Positions 46,549 to 58,952 are shown, counted from the first letter of the stretch. The stretch: 64,000 nucleotides of DNA from Rotaria sordida (GCA_905250125.1 CAJNOL010000845.1:35104-99103); one strand, 5' to 3'. Made by a program: numbers and translations. The notes: generated from the letters alone by a model not told the origin.

Positions 46549-47792
46549 AGACTTTTTTTATGATTTTCACTTTCGGTTAGATCATTTCATGACTTTCCTT
46601 CTATAGACGTTTTTCCACAATCAGTACCTTATGACAGCCATCAAAAGTGCCTATGTTCTCCGTATATATGTACAGACAAATATTCATATGTTCACAATTC
46701 TGCTAATGAATTTGAAAAATCAAATGATTGCATTAAATGATGCAACAGATCTAAGAATTGATGTGCTTTAATTCTATTTATTGAAGCAGTCATTTTTATC
46801 AATTTAATTTCATAATTTTGATTAAAACTCATTTTCTTGAAAATTAATGGAATTGAAATGAATCGATTTTTATGCCACTTCATTACGCGAAATGCGAATT
46901 TTTTGTCGTTTTCCGTTAGTGTTATGATTCTGTATATATATATATATATGTATATATAGCTGCATGATAGATGGAATAAAACGGACACTGATCAACTGGC
47001 TAGAGACCGAATTTGATTTTGAATCACTGTTGGCTAAAGACTTCGCATATCCTTTTCCTTGAATACCTTCGTTTAAAAGTGTAATTGCAAATATATTAAA
47101 TCTAAAACAAAAAGTCAAAATAAAACATCGTAATTGTAACTATTCTATACAATATTTTCAAGCTACAACACATATTTGGTTCACACGAAAAAGAAAAAAA
47201 ACAAGCTCACTATTGTAAAAAAAAAAGTTAAATCCAGTTTATTACGTGTTTCTCTCCTTCAAATCCAAAATTATTCTATTTCATATGTTTACGGTTACAT
47301 GTTAATGTTTCAAAGGCAAATGTCACAAAGAATATCTATCTTTTAAACATTATTGATCATCGAATATCAAATAATTTCACTGATAAAAATTGAGTCTCCA
47401 TATATTTTATAATATATGTCAGAATTTACTAAGCATTCACAAATGTCAATATAATGTATGTTTTTCCTCTATAATATATTCGATCTTTAGACATCTAGAT
47501 TAACAAAACAAAGAATGTTCATTTTTATGTCTGATGACAAGAGTCAAATATGTAGTACTTCTTTAGATTGTTTCCCTATACTTTCAAGTTTTAGTATACA
47601 GTTGTTCAAATCCCATTTTCAATGTTATTTTTGATTTAAATGAGTTGTTAAATATATATATTCATGCCTTGAAAATAAAGGATAGATGAAAAAGATTTCA
47701 GTTTCTGACAACGATTTTATATCTTATCTTACTCTTTGAGAAAGAAAAAGTTGAACAAGTATTAAATCGAACCAATATGATAGTAGGAAAAG
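46549..47792. other. Intergenic, no gene seen
   Basis: Contains a (TA) run near 46933-46957. Overlapping minus-strand frames at 46692-47118 cross that repeat and have no domain or splice structure. Confidence 0.4.
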
Positions 47793-47794
47793 TA

Positions 47795-48728
47795 CAGGGT
47801 GCTTTATATGTTTTGAGGTGCGACAAAATTCGTTTATATGAACACACAAAACTATGTTTTATCATTATGTTTCTATATCAGCTTCAAGTACTCGTGACGA
47901 CCTATCAAATGATATATCATGGAATAACATCTTTCCTTATAGGAATAAAAATATAAACCTAAGAATGTGAATATAAATTTTGCAAAATCGACTAACATAA
48001 TTTTTTACAGACTCTTTCATAAAGTGCTGAACATATTCTACACAAAAAAGATGCAGTAAAAACCAATAAATATTTATCTTATTCGGTGTTCATCATGAGT
48101 CACTGTTACACGTTCAGCCAAGCTATATACTCAATAACCGGTTCGAAATAAATAAAATATATGAAAATGTCATCTGCAAAACGAAAAATAAAGAACAGAG
48201 ATTGTATTTTGAACAATCGATAAATTATTTAATAATCGAATTTGACTTGAAGAAGTTGATGTTGAATTTGTTGACGTATAGTCCATTAAAAAAAGTATGA
48301 GGAGAACAATTTTCAAAGTTTAAACAACTAAAAACTAGACTGAACAAAAAATTAAAAAAAAATAACTTGTAATAATTGTAAAAAGATGATTAATAAAATT
48401 TCTAAGAAAATTGATGAAGTATTGGAGAACAAATATGTGATTGTTAAATGAGATTTTTTTGTGTATTCAGTTTGATATAAGTATTTATAAAACAGAATAT
48501 TCTTCTTTTTTTTAATAAAATATCTTGTTGGTCAATTTCGAAAAATTTATCCTCATATTCTCATGTTTATATTTTTATCATTATAAGGAAAGATGTTATT
48601 CTATGATATATCATTTGAATGGTCGTCACGACTACTCGAAGCTGATATAGAGATATAATGATAAGATATTGTTTTGTATGTTAGTATAAACGAATTTTGT
48701 CGCGCCTCAAAACTTATGAAACACCCTG
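47795..48728. mobile_element. Mariner-type MITE, 934 bp, TA target duplication
   Basis: Flanked by TA (47793-47794 and 48729-48730). Long terminal inverted repeats, about 165-190 bp: left CAGGGTGCTTTATATGTTTT, right inverse CAGGGTGTTTCATAAGTTTT, then GCGACAAAATTCGTTTATA in both. CAGGGTG ends plus a TA duplication fit the Tc1/mariner superfamily. The interior is A+T-rich with no transposase. Confidence 0.7.
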
Positions 48729-48730
48729 TA

Positions 48731-51087
48731 TATTTCAATCATAAATATGCAAAACAAAGATCAGATCTAATGAAAATTTTACAATGTGTAGAGCAGTCCA
48801 ATTTATATATGTTTTCAGAATATTAGTCTAACTAGACATAGCTATGATGAGATATTTAAGAGACAAAGTGAAAAAATATTATTCCGTCATGATTGGACAG
48901 ATCGTTTTGTTATTCTTGTTATTTCATAATAATCTCAGTAACATTAATTCTGCACTCCCTTGTTTATACAAGATCATATTTCCAGAACTCAATCGAATCT
49001 TAAGTGAAATAATCCTTCGAATATATTTTGAATCGGAATCTACTAGTAGTATACAAAGAGCAACAGAAGAGATAGCGAATGACTATTGTGTTCTTTATAA
49101 TTTTTTCTGACGAAATGTTAGATTTCATGTCTAATCCGAGTAACAGCATAAAAGTTGTGAGGGATACATAGGACATGACGCTCTCTCTTCGCTTCTAAAA
49201 TCCGTTCATATAGCTTCCTCCTGTTTTTGAAAATAATGTTCAGCAGCACCCCTTTGTCTGTATTTAATTACTCTGCACCCAACCTTGATGTCTCCAGTGC
49301 TGAGTTATGCTTCTGAATTTGAGATATTTCTTGATTTATTTTAGAGTGAATGTGTGCATGCTGATATATCTGAATATCGTACCAAACTAACATCAATACT
49401 GTCAGATAGAATATGTATCTTTCTCGTAGCTTTCAAATACTTGATTTGATATTTATAGAAAAAAAACTGAAATTGAAAAAATCACAACAAATAGTGGAAA
49501 TGATAGTAAATTTAACAAAGGTCTTCATGCTTAATAGAGAATCCCTTTTTTGATTTAAGGTTTTGGACCAATATCAAATAATATAGAATATAATAAATAG
49601 ATGATAAAGAATTAATTTCAAAATGGATTGAATATGTATTATTGATGATTGTAAAAAGAAATCAATTGAATAACAAGAATTATTTCAGTCAACACTAATA
49701 TCAAAATATTTTAAAAGATGATTTTTAATTTGAAATAATATTAGTACAATAACATATTATAAAGATCAAATACAAGTCTCACTTTAGGGTATATCATACC
49801 ATCATTCAATAACAATTAGTAATAAACCAAATAAATATTCCATTAATGATTAGTCATGATCATTAATTGTACTTGCTTCATCACAAAACGAGAAAATTAT
49901 TGTATATATTTATATACAATAAGGGTGTGGGTAAAGAAATGAGCTACAACAATACCTACGCCCACCCACACCCTGAAGATGGACTGTTGTTGATGCAATG
50001 CTAGGTTTTTTTTATTTTCATATTTCTTGAGATGACTATTGTATTGTGGGAAGCAACAAAAAAATAAGCAGAGAAAATGGTGAGTGAATTGTGCCTGATT
50101 TTTTAAAAGAGGCAGTAAATGAGCAGAGCAGTGAAATGTTGTCTCGTTCTCTATTGTTGTCTGTACCGTTAATTGCAAACTTCAATTGCAAGTAAAAATT
50201 GAGTCTTCAATTGATTTCACATGTGTTACTACTCATTTCCTGGTTCGATTGACATGCTTTATTATGATGTACAAATAGTTCGTTTTCAGTGCAATAAGAG
50301 AATTCGTCGTCAATTTTTCATGTTTGAAGTAACAATCAAGATGTATCGTAAGTAGTTATTTTCTCGATGACGTCCTCTCTTCAGTTACATAAAGACCACA
50401 GTTCACATGGTATACAAAAGTGTGAGACATACACAGTTCGTTTTTCTTTTTGTTTGCTCTTTTTTATATCACTGCGACGTGATCCTTCGCCACATATGCT
50501 CTTTGTTGCGGGCCGCCATTCTTCTTATCATTTCTTTTCCCTTTCTCTCTTCTCGCTTAAATATAAAAATCCTTGTTCGTGTGTTGTTAGTCAGTTGATT
50601 AAATTGATCTTTTCTTTCTCTCTTATCTATTTTCACTTTTCAGCAACGTCATAAACAGATAAAATTTGGTCAGGTCCAAATTTCTTTACAAAAGCATCTT
50701 ACCCTCAGAAGGTTTGTTTTCCAAGTATCGGCACTATGTAAGGTAAAACAAGAAGTACTTTCGACAGATTTAAATCGATAACCTTATTGACTATGGAATT
50801 TACAACATCCATCCTGAAACCTTCTCATTCTTCAAAGCGTGATATTTCTATAGTATGATCTACAAAGAATTATCCGTTCTGGATTCACCAGAAACCTGTT
50901 TCATCATTAGGTACTATTTTGGTTCGCTCGGTTGTTGAAGTAAATGTCATTGGATCTCTCGTCACATATCGAAGCATACTGAAATGATTTGCTCTAATAT
51001 TTATTCTTTACTCTTCTAGATCTCTGTTTAAAGTTCGCTCCATTTTCTCTTTTTCTCCCATCTCTTCGAATCATCATCATAGTGAAA
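48731..51087. other. Intergenic, upstream of the monooxygenase
   Basis: An 88-codon frame at 48844-49110 (+) and frames at 49897-50654 have no recognisable motifs. From about 50100 the sequence becomes less A+T-rich and pyrimidine-rich near 51030-51060 (CTCTTTTTCTCCCATCTCTTC), which is probably the leader/promoter area of the monooxygenase. Confidence 0.35.
49922..49974. repeat. G-rich hairpin (AGGGTGTGGGT)
   Basis: AGGGTGTGGGT (49922-49932) and its perfect inverse (49964-49974), 31 nt apart. One of several such units in the window. Confidence 0.6.
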
Positions 51088-54000
51088 ATGGATTCTGCTC
51101 AATCGGAAGTCATCCTTGCAGGTAAGTGTACTTTTTTTCTTTCTTAACAATACATATTTACCGTACATTTATTGCTCATAGCACTAGGAGTCAAAGAAAA
51201 GAAGACAACTATTTTTTCGTATTTCCATGCGAATGCTCGCTTATTCAAATTGAGCAAGCGGCATCAGGCGAAGTTTCTCTTTTTTAGGAATTCTTTCCTG
51301 TATATTGACCTAACTAGATAGTTTAAATACTATACAGTGAAAAATCAGGATTTCTCAAGCTTGAACTCTACGACTGCTGACAAGATGACAGAAAATAAGC
51401 TCTGACAGTTTGTGGTAAAATCACAAGCAGTTGTCTCTATTGTCCAAAATAGCTTTACACAGGAGAACTAGTGATTTTTCGGTAGAATTCATTTCATAAA
51501 ATATTCCATCGGTTGTTAAGAGTGCTTCTATGATGCTCCTGCTATCATTTGCAAACCTATTGCTGCAGGTATTCGAATTTTCAAGATTGTATAGCTTTGA
51601 AGCTGATTAGTTTACATTACGAAAGTTGAGTGTTCAATATAAAAAGACAGAGAAAAAGTCAGAACATCGAGCGCGACACTACAAAAGAGAGTTGAGCGTA
51701 GAACGTTTTCTTCTTCGTTCTGTCTTGCTGCGGGACAGGACACAGGACATCATGTCCTGCAGGACAAACCAGAAACATACATTCAATCTCTTTGCAAAGA
51801 TAGTACAAGTTTTCATATCGTACAGTGGGCAAATTACAACGAGCTTATTTTCCTATCAATTTCAGGCTAGGATACTAAATTTGAATTCATTATGAGAGTT
51901 CCAGAATGTAGAAAGAAAAGAACCGTATGGTTGCTTCACGTCATTTCAACAATGGAAGTGATATAAGAGAAGAAAGAAAGCAACCGATCAGAAATAAGAT
52001 AAGACAACTGTTCTCTCATATAAGATTTTCATTGCTTTTTTTTACTGATTGCATCCGTAAGGTATTGTCCAAGTGTTCCATATTCATATTCGTACATCGC
52101 TATTGATCATTTTGAACAATTAAAAACTTATTACTAATTAGGGAAAGTAATATGCAAAGGAAACTGACTAAATTCTAAACATAAATGGGTCGTTAAAAAG
52201 CAGAAAGAAGTCATCTGTCCTGTTCAATCCTGCAGCATGTCCTGTCATGTGCTCATCTCTGCCTCAAGATATGCTTTTTCAATTTTTATTTGTACGGCTT
52301 TGACATGCTGGAAGATCAGCTCCTTTTGAACTACCGTGAACCAATCTATAGCGCAGTCTCATATGCTTATTAGTTCACCATAGCACCAAAACATCTTTGC
52401 TTTTGTAAATGATACTAAGAGCATAATAGAAACGTGCTTACATATTCGGGATGAAAGCAGGAAATTAAACAATGCTGCATACTTTCTTTATCGGATCCCA
52501 CATTTTGTAAATGTAAGGAATGTGAATACAAATCGATGAATGCATTCTCTTCGAAATAATTTTCTTGAATATCTTCCTTAATAAAAAGGCGACATAGCAC
52601 TATCTGATGTTGAAAGAATTGTTGCAGCAGCAGCAGCGGAAAGTCCACCGCATTCGTCAATGCCCACTCGACCAAGCAATTGGGTACCGATTCGAGAACA
52701 ATATCGTGGTCAACCTCGACCGCTCAAAATTATCACTATCGGGGCAGGTTTCTCTGGACTTACAATGGCCTACAAAATCCAACACCAATACAAACTTGGC
52801 GACCACATTCAACATGTTATTTACGAGAAGAATCTTGATATTGGTGGTACTTGGTATGAGAATCGATTCCCTGGTCTTGTGTGTGATGTTCCAGCACATA
52901 CATACGTCTTTACTTGGGAACCCAATCCCGATTGGAGTTCGTTCTATGTCAGCGGTTCTGAGATTCTTGCGTACATTAAAAGGACGGCAGTCAAGTATAA
53001 TTTAACAAAAGATGTTCAGCTCAATTCTAAAGTTGTTGGTGCGGAGTGGAACGAATTGGATGGCAAATGGCATGTTCACATTGAACAGGATGGGAAGAGT
53101 ATTCAGGATGTGGGTGACTTACTCATCAACGGATGTGGATGTCTTAGCAATTGGATATGGCCAGATATTGACGGATTGAAGGACTTTGAAGGTTACCTCG
53201 TGCACTCTGCTCGATGGACTGACGACTACAATTTTCAGGATAAAAAGGTTGGCCTCATTGGAAATGGTGCATCCGCAATTCAAATTCTTCCACAAATCCA
53301 ACCCATTGCAGCTCATCTCACTACCTTTATTCGAACTCCGACTTGGATCAGTCCCAATTTTGTATCGCAATTTGCAGGAGCCGATGGAAAAAACTTCAAC
53401 TATACCGAAGAACAAAAGGCTGAATTTCGATCGAATCCAAAGAAACTATTTGCATTACGAAAAGTAATTGAGCAAGATTTCAATAAATTTTTCGTGACTT
53501 CGCTAAAAGACTCGTCAGAACAGGCTAATGCACGGGAGTCTATCAAGAAGCTTATGTTGCAACGTCTCGGTGGAAACAAAGAACTTGCTGCAATGTTAAT
53601 TCCTGAATGGAGCGTTGGATGTCGGCGACTTACACCTGGTGAAGGTTACTTAGAGGCACTCACTTCAGAAAATGTCGAAGTGACGATGTCTGATATTGTT
53701 CGTATTACCAAAACCGGTATACAGACAGCTGATAACAAGCATCACCATTTGGATGCCATTATCTGTGCAACAGGATTTGACCTTTCTTTCTGTCCTGCTT
53801 GGAAACTTATTGGACGTGATGGAGTAGATCTCGCACAGACATGGAAGACAGATCCCGAAGGTTACTTTGGAATCGCTGCTCATGGCTTTCCAAATTACTT
53901 CGTTTTTCTTGGTCCAAACGCTCCTTTCACCCATGGGAATCTACTTGCCTGTATAGAATGGAGTGCAGATTACATCCTTAAGTGGGCTCAAAAAATTCAA

Positions 54001-54309
54001 CAAGAAGACATTCATTCTATCGAGGTTACAAAAGACGCTGTCGATGATTACAACACTTATGCACAAGAATTTTTGAAACGAACAGTTTGGAGTGGTGGTT
54101 GTCGAAGCTGGTACAAGAATCACACGATTGACGGGAAGGTCGCCATGTACCCTGGTTCAGTCTTGCATTACAAAGAGATGCTCGATGTGCTACGTGGAGA
54201 AGATTTTACCATCAAGTATCGAAGCGCCAATCGTTTTGCATTCATGGGTAATGGCTTCACAAGACGAGAGATAAATGGCGGAGATCTCTCTTACTATCTG
54301 GAGAAATAA
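51088..54309 (+). CDS. Flavin-containing monooxygenase of Baeyer-Villiger type, fungal-like, 581 aa
   Basis: These enzymes use FAD and NADPH to insert oxygen into ketones or to hydroxylate substrates; fungal members often belong to secondary metabolism. Exon 1 is 51088-51121 (MDSAQSEVILA plus one base), exon 2 52598-54309. The 1476-nt GT-AG intron keeps frame, and exon 2 extends the open frame upstream of the internal Met at 52660. Motifs: FAD-binding GAGFSGL (60-66), GGTWYENRFPG (94-104) with CDVPAHTY, NADPH-binding GNGASA (233-238), and the Baeyer-Villiger fingerprint F-x-G-x3-H-x3-W (208-218, FEGYLVHSARW), fully matched. Length fits the stcW-like fungal group. The CDS is visibly richer in G+C than its surroundings and has no intron in the catalytic part, both consistent with horizontal acquisition. 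It sits between TE debris (Tc1 relic 430 bp downstream). Substrate unknown. Confidence 0.85.
51730..52252. repeat. GGACA-rich palindromic motifs inside the monooxygenase intron
   Basis: GGACAGGACACAGGACATCA and following TGTCCTGCAGGAC at about 51734-51768 form a palindrome. Related inverted pieces (GTCCTG, CCTGCAGCATGTCCTGTC) occur at about 52216-52245. They may be the ends of a degenerate element that enlarged the intron; the 89-codon frame at 51626-51895 spans it and is not a gene. Confidence 0.35.
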
Positions 54310-54743
54310 GATCATTTATTTGTTCGAAATTCACGTGTTATTTACTTTAGCACATGCGATTAGAGTACGATTAAATATATAAACATAGAAAGAAATTATA
54401 GACATTTAATTTATCCATAGTGTCGTTTTAGTTGCTTGCTTCATCTTTAAATAAATTAGACATGTGAAATGCTTGAATGGTTACGAAGAAAAATCTTTGT
54501 TTTAGATTAAATTCACCGAAGTAAAGTGTGCCAATAATTCTAGTCGTTAGTGGTCATTTCTCTCTTCCTCGTCCATCTGTACGGAATGATGTTATCTCAC
54601 TCTCGATAGATTTCTATGTTGTTAGTTCATCTCTCTCGCGCTCTCTCTCGTGACCGATGTATAAAAGGAGAGGACATTGACGAATTAAAGTTGAGTTGGA
54701 AGACAGAATAACACTTGTCGTTATATAAAGAAGTAAAGTGGGT
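54310..54743. other. Intergenic between monooxygenase and Tc1 relic
   Basis: Holds a CTCTCTCGCGCTCTCTCTC stretch (about 54631-54650) followed by GTATAAAAGGAGAGG (TATA-like, near 54659), which may be the old promoter of the Tc1 element or host DNA. Confidence 0.35.
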
Positions 54744-55758
54744 ATGAAATCAATTAGGGAGTACAAACATGCACAAACAATTGCTCTATTTGATACTGGA
54801 TTTACAATTTCTCATGTTGGTCATCAACTTAATATTTCATGGACTTGCGTTAAAAATGCTATTAAACGTTATTGTGAACATGGTACGTTCAAAGATCTTT
54901 CACGAATGGGTCGTCCATCGAAAATTACACCAAGGACTGCTCGTCATCTTAAGCGCCTAATAAATGGAGAAAACCAAGCAAATGTCAATATTATTACACA
55001 AAAATTAAATGATTGATCGACTCGACGTGTTTCTTTACGAAGTGTTCGACATTATCTTCATAAAATGGGATATACTTATACAAAGAAAATCAACACGCCA
55101 GTTTTAAACAAGATTCATAAGGCAAAAAGGATTACTTGGTGTAAAAAATTTAGATCTTATACAATTGAAGATTGGCGTCGTATTATATTCAGTGACGAAT
55201 CAACTTATTACGTTTTGAAACGTAAAAATAAGATGGTGGTATGGCGAATTAAATCAGAAAAACTCGCTCCCGATTGCATCCAGAAAATTAACACAGGAGA
55301 TGGAGGAAAAATAGGTAATATGGGGTGCTATTTGTGGCTATGGTAATACATCAGTATTGATTTATTCCGATAATACGGACTTGACAAAATATTGTAACGT
55401 TTTAAAGAATCAATTAGTTTCATCAATTAAACGATTACTAAAAGGAAAGAAGTACTGATTTCAACATGATTTAGCTTCTTGGCATACTAGCAAGATAGTT
55501 AAAGAAAAAATCATAAAATTGAAAATTAATATGTTTGAAGGGCCTCCTAAGAGCCCAGATTTGAATGTCGTTGGAGAGTTATGTGGCATTATTGACAAGA
55601 AACTAGCATCAAAACCAATTAATACCAAGACAGATTCACAAAAACGTTTACAAGAAGAATGGGACAATATACCAAACACATTATATCGAGCATTAGTAGA
55701 CAGTATGTCTGAACATATTGAAAAATGTTTGAAAGCTCAAGAAGGCCATTTTTTGTGA
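54744..55758 (+). pseudogene. Tc1-like transposase, broken
   Basis: The N-terminal part (from ATG 54744) has a helix-turn-helix pattern (ALFDTGFTISHVGHQLNIS) and a second one with GRPSKITPRTARHL. The DDE domain shows IIFSDEST (first Asp), FQHDLASWHTS (second Asp, in place of the usual DN.P.H) and PPKSPDLN..GELCGIID (Glu). It is inactivated by TGA at 55014-55016, a frameshift near 55310 (the frame resumes with VIWGAICGYGN), and TGA at 55456-55458. Both TGA stops are where Arg (CGA) would be expected, i.e. C-to-T changes. The last frame ends at 55758. Clear terminal repeats were not found. Confidence 0.8.
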
Positions 55759-55794
55759 GATTTTTTATTAAATTTGTGAAAAAAGCAAAAAAAT

Positions 55795-55845
55795 AGGGTG
55801 TGGGTGTGAGAGTGTAGATGAAGATATGATCCACACCCACACCCT
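55795..55845. repeat. G-rich hairpin (AGGGTGTGGGTGTG)
   Basis: A perfect 14-bp inverted repeat: 55795-55808 and 55832-55845, spacer 23 nt, about 35 bp after the Tc1 relic. Same sequence type as 49922-49974. Confidence 0.65.
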
Positions 55846-55849
55846 CAAG

Positions 55850-56935
55850 CTCAATTCCGTTACTTGTTGTACGTGGTTTTATTTCTCTCTCAATATTAAC
55901 ACACATTATACATATGAACTTGTACACTAACATATATATACCATCCAACAAGGTGTGTAACCTCGAGTATGTTGTATCCTTCACACTGCGCAATATCCAC
56001 TGAGAATATTCTCGATTGTTCTCTTCTCTTCTCTCTTCTTCTCAACGATTTGTCCTTGCATCTGTTTAACGCGGTAGTCTCTCGGAGTGAAAAGAGAACA
56101 ATGAGCATATATGCAGTGAATAGCGCAGCGATTACAAAGGTAGTGAAAAAGTATTGAACACTATGAACAGTATTACGTAAGGATAAAAGATTGATATTAT
56201 ACAAGGATGATATGAAGTAAGAGTGAAATAACGTAAGGGTGATATATCACATACTGGTGATAGTATGTCACATCGGTGTATCTTTTGGTATATATACCTC
56301 CTGATATGAAAAAAAATGTGAAAAAAATATTAAAACACTAATTTCACTTCAACTTTTGTCTCCGACTGTAGATAGATGAACCTTCTACTAGCTAAGTCTA
56401 ACATGGAGAATAAATTCATATTCATATAAAAAATTGAACAAAGCTCTTGCTCGTTTCAAGTATAAGTCTCTTGCTATAAAGTAAAAATTCAGATGTAGTT
56501 GTTGTAATTTTTCATCAAGAAATTCACATTCAAGGATAGTTATGCATCTGGTTGCCGTTCTTCTGTTCACTGATACGTATATCCAACACAATAATGAAGC
56601 CTAAATGAACAAACGAAAGATAACTCATTTAAACACTTGTTCGTGTCTTCAAAGATTATTCTCTTAGCAATGAAGATAAATACTAGCAAGTCATCAACAC
56701 TACAAGATGTTGCATTTTTTCTTATGAAATAGAGTCTTACCTAATTAATCGATAATGGTTCATCTGTCATCTCACCGAGTTAGTTGAAGAAAATCACTTT
56801 TTTTCTTCGATGAATCTAATTTATGAGAGAAATCATTCAGTACCATACAAGTTTTTATTAAGATAGATGAAATTTTTTTACAATTCATAGAACTGATTGT
56901 TGAAAGCATAGAACATAGTAAAAGATAAAAAGAAA
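55850..56935. other. Intergenic, no gene; dispersed repeat copy 3 near 56455-56575
   Basis: Frames at 55619-56204 on both strands are chance frames. At 56170-56290 GTGATAT/GTCACAT motifs recur irregularly. The stretch 56455-56575 matches the repeat at 3528-3620. Confidence 0.4.
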
Positions 56936-56937
56936 TA

Positions 56938-57000
56938 AGGGTGTGAATGTGGGAGTGAGCACGAACAACAGATGGCATCCACACTCGCTCCATACACCTA
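56938..57000. repeat. Degenerate G-rich hairpin
   Basis: Starts AGGGTGTGAATGTGGGAGTG and ends with an imperfect inverse (CCACACTCGCTCCATACACCT). Probably a diverged member of the same hairpin family. Confidence 0.45.
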
Positions 57001-57235
57001 CCGGCACTTACATACTAGAAAAGGTATAACTGGGTCAATTCTCATCGTCAAAAATCCCGTTTAAAACTCTCATTGCATGAGAGCTATGAAGTGAAATTAT
57101 CTGATTAGCTAATATCTCAATATATAAAAATCTGACTGGACCGAAGTTAAATGTCTAAATTATATAGTTAGACGGAGTCCCAGTTTAAAGTAAGCATCAC
57201 TCCAAGTAGTTACTCCAAACTTACTTTCATCTGTG

Positions 57236-57405
57236 ATGTGTGGGCGTGGGAGGTGGTGTGACTGTGTGAATATAATTGTCGTTATGGGGTGTGAATGTAG
57301 TGCACATATGCGTGAGTGTCATTGTACCAGTGATGTTCTTGAAGGTGAGCATAGGTATTGGTGTTGGTAAGAGTACTTCACTTACACACCCACACCCGTT
57401 CGAGC
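57236..57405. repeat. Longer G-rich inverted repeat
   Basis: Left TGTGTGGGCGTGGGAGGTGG (near 57237), right CACACCCACACCCG (near 57388), with GTGT/GTGA-rich sequence between. A bigger relative of the hairpins above. Confidence 0.4.
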
Positions 57406-57407
57406 AG

Positions 57408-57577
57408 CCCTAGATTTTCCTATCCACACGTCTGTGAATTATATCCATGACATAAACAACATTCCTAGAGTACAGTTATACTCAATGACACTTCTAAATC
57501 AAGCTATTAGAAAATCTCAATCAAACAATGATAAAACGCTTAAAACTCATTTTAAAGACATATTAAATGAAATTTAA
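57408..57577 (+). pseudogene. Possible 3' end of a non-LTR retrotransposon ORF
   Basis: An open stretch ending at TAA (57575-57577) reads LDFPIHTSVNYIHDINNIP, then SMTLLNQAIRKSQSNNDKTL and a short tail. The P-x-H...I..I-x-x-IP...LLN.A pattern resembles the extreme C-terminus of LINE-type reverse transcriptase proteins, but this comes from pattern memory. No reverse transcriptase domain is visible upstream, as a G-rich repeat begins there. It could equally be a stray host exon. Confidence 0.3.
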
Positions 57578-58137
57578 AAGCATGTATTACATCACATAGT
57601 TCTGAACCACCTATGTTCTGAATAGATATGTCGAGACAAAAGACACTTCTAATAAGTCTCTCAGCATCATTTCCAGCCTTCAATACATCTTCGTACTGAT
57701 TGTTTTTTTTTTTAATTTCTTTCCTCTTTGTAACATCTTTATTTGAATAAAAAGACCTTGACATCCCAAAAAAAAATCTAATAAAGGTTTGTCAAAAATT
57801 TCACTTCGATGCTATATCTTATGATTACAAAGTCGAAGAACACCTCTAGGACAATAAAGAATGTCTCCTACTAACTACATCTATAGTATTGTTGATCGCA
57901 GAAGATTGAGACCTTGGGCAGATGCGAATCGATAGCAGACTGATACCAACATCCAGTAAACACATACACTATGTTAAAAATAATGCAAATGCACTTAATT
58001 AAAATCTTTACCAGCATTATTTTATTTAGAAGTTTTTTATTAAATTATTAAAAATGTTACATTAATCTTTTTGAAATAAAAATAAAGGAAAATTCAGTAT
58101 ATTAATAATGGCTAAATCTTGATGAAGTATGAGTTTA
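57578..58137. other. Intergenic, no gene seen
   Basis: The minus-strand frame at 57552-57764 crosses a poly-T tract and overlaps the possible LINE tail; it is not supported. Confidence 0.35.
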
Positions 58138-58299
58138 TTAGTACCAATGATGTCGTGCTGGATAATGTAGATATCGATTCACTTTATTGTAATATCTTGG
58201 ATAACGATAGGCGACGTCATTGATCAAAGGATCGAACCAGCCATCATTATAAGCATTGTATAAAATGGAGCCAACTTTATAATAAGTAAGAAAACCCAT
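58138..58299 (-). CDS. Small ORF, 53 aa, Tyr/Arg/His-rich, unknown
   Basis: ATG at 58299 to TAA at 58138. It reads MGFLTYYKVGSILYNAYNDG, then WFDPLINDVAYRYPRYYNKV and a basic aromatic end (HYPARHHWY). The ATG lies 6 nt after an acceptor-like TTTTTTTTCAAG. Further upstream, 58508-58439 encodes a signal-peptide-like MKRVVKLLSYMPVLIYICLF followed by a donor (AAGGTATTT), but its phase does not join this frame. So either the gene starts here with a spliced leader, or exon 1 is something else. Codons look genuine, and many Tyr plus Asp-Pro suggest a folded or extracellular small protein. I recognise no family. Confidence 0.4.
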   Translation of the reverse strand: MGFLTYYKVGSILYNAYNDGWFDPLINDVAYRYPRYYNKVNRYLHYPARHHWY

Positions 58300-58952
58300 A
58301 GAACCTTGAAAAAAAATAAATCAAAACAAGAAAAATTATTGTAGCAGGAATCTGTATATGATTATAAAATCAATTTGCTTATAACGAAATATAAATCGAT
58401 ATGTCTAAAGGAATATAGTTTCTCCTTTTTTAAATACCTTGACGAAATAAACAAGCAAATGTAAATGAGTACAGGCATATACGACAATAATTTAACGACT
58501 CTTTTCATTGGTCACATGAGTGATCACGTGATGATTACCTATGATGACTTATTATACTATCGAAAAAAAAAACGTTTCAATATTGATATCATATTACGTA
58601 TGAATACATACTGATGGTATGAATCATACGATAATTAATATTTGTTTACTATTGTGCTCAAATTTTGTAATTATAGCAATTTTAAATTATTTGTCGAGTT
58701 TTTATGAATTATTTTACATTATTTCAAAATATTTACATATAGATAATTTTCATTATTAATAAATATTATTTAATAAATATTAGTATTTTATTCGTCTCTT
58801 CATAATTAATTGATTAATGTTCGTTGCTTTGAAATATCAAATCAAGAAACACATTCTATGTCTTTTTATTTGATAACATAAATTATTTTTTGTGTGATTC
58901 TGTTTCCAAAAAAATGAATACTGCTAATTCTAAAGTACCATATTACAGCGTA

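Noticed and set aside
52657-54274. Frames on both strands inside the monooxygenase
   Set aside because: Shadows of the long real frame with all its motifs.
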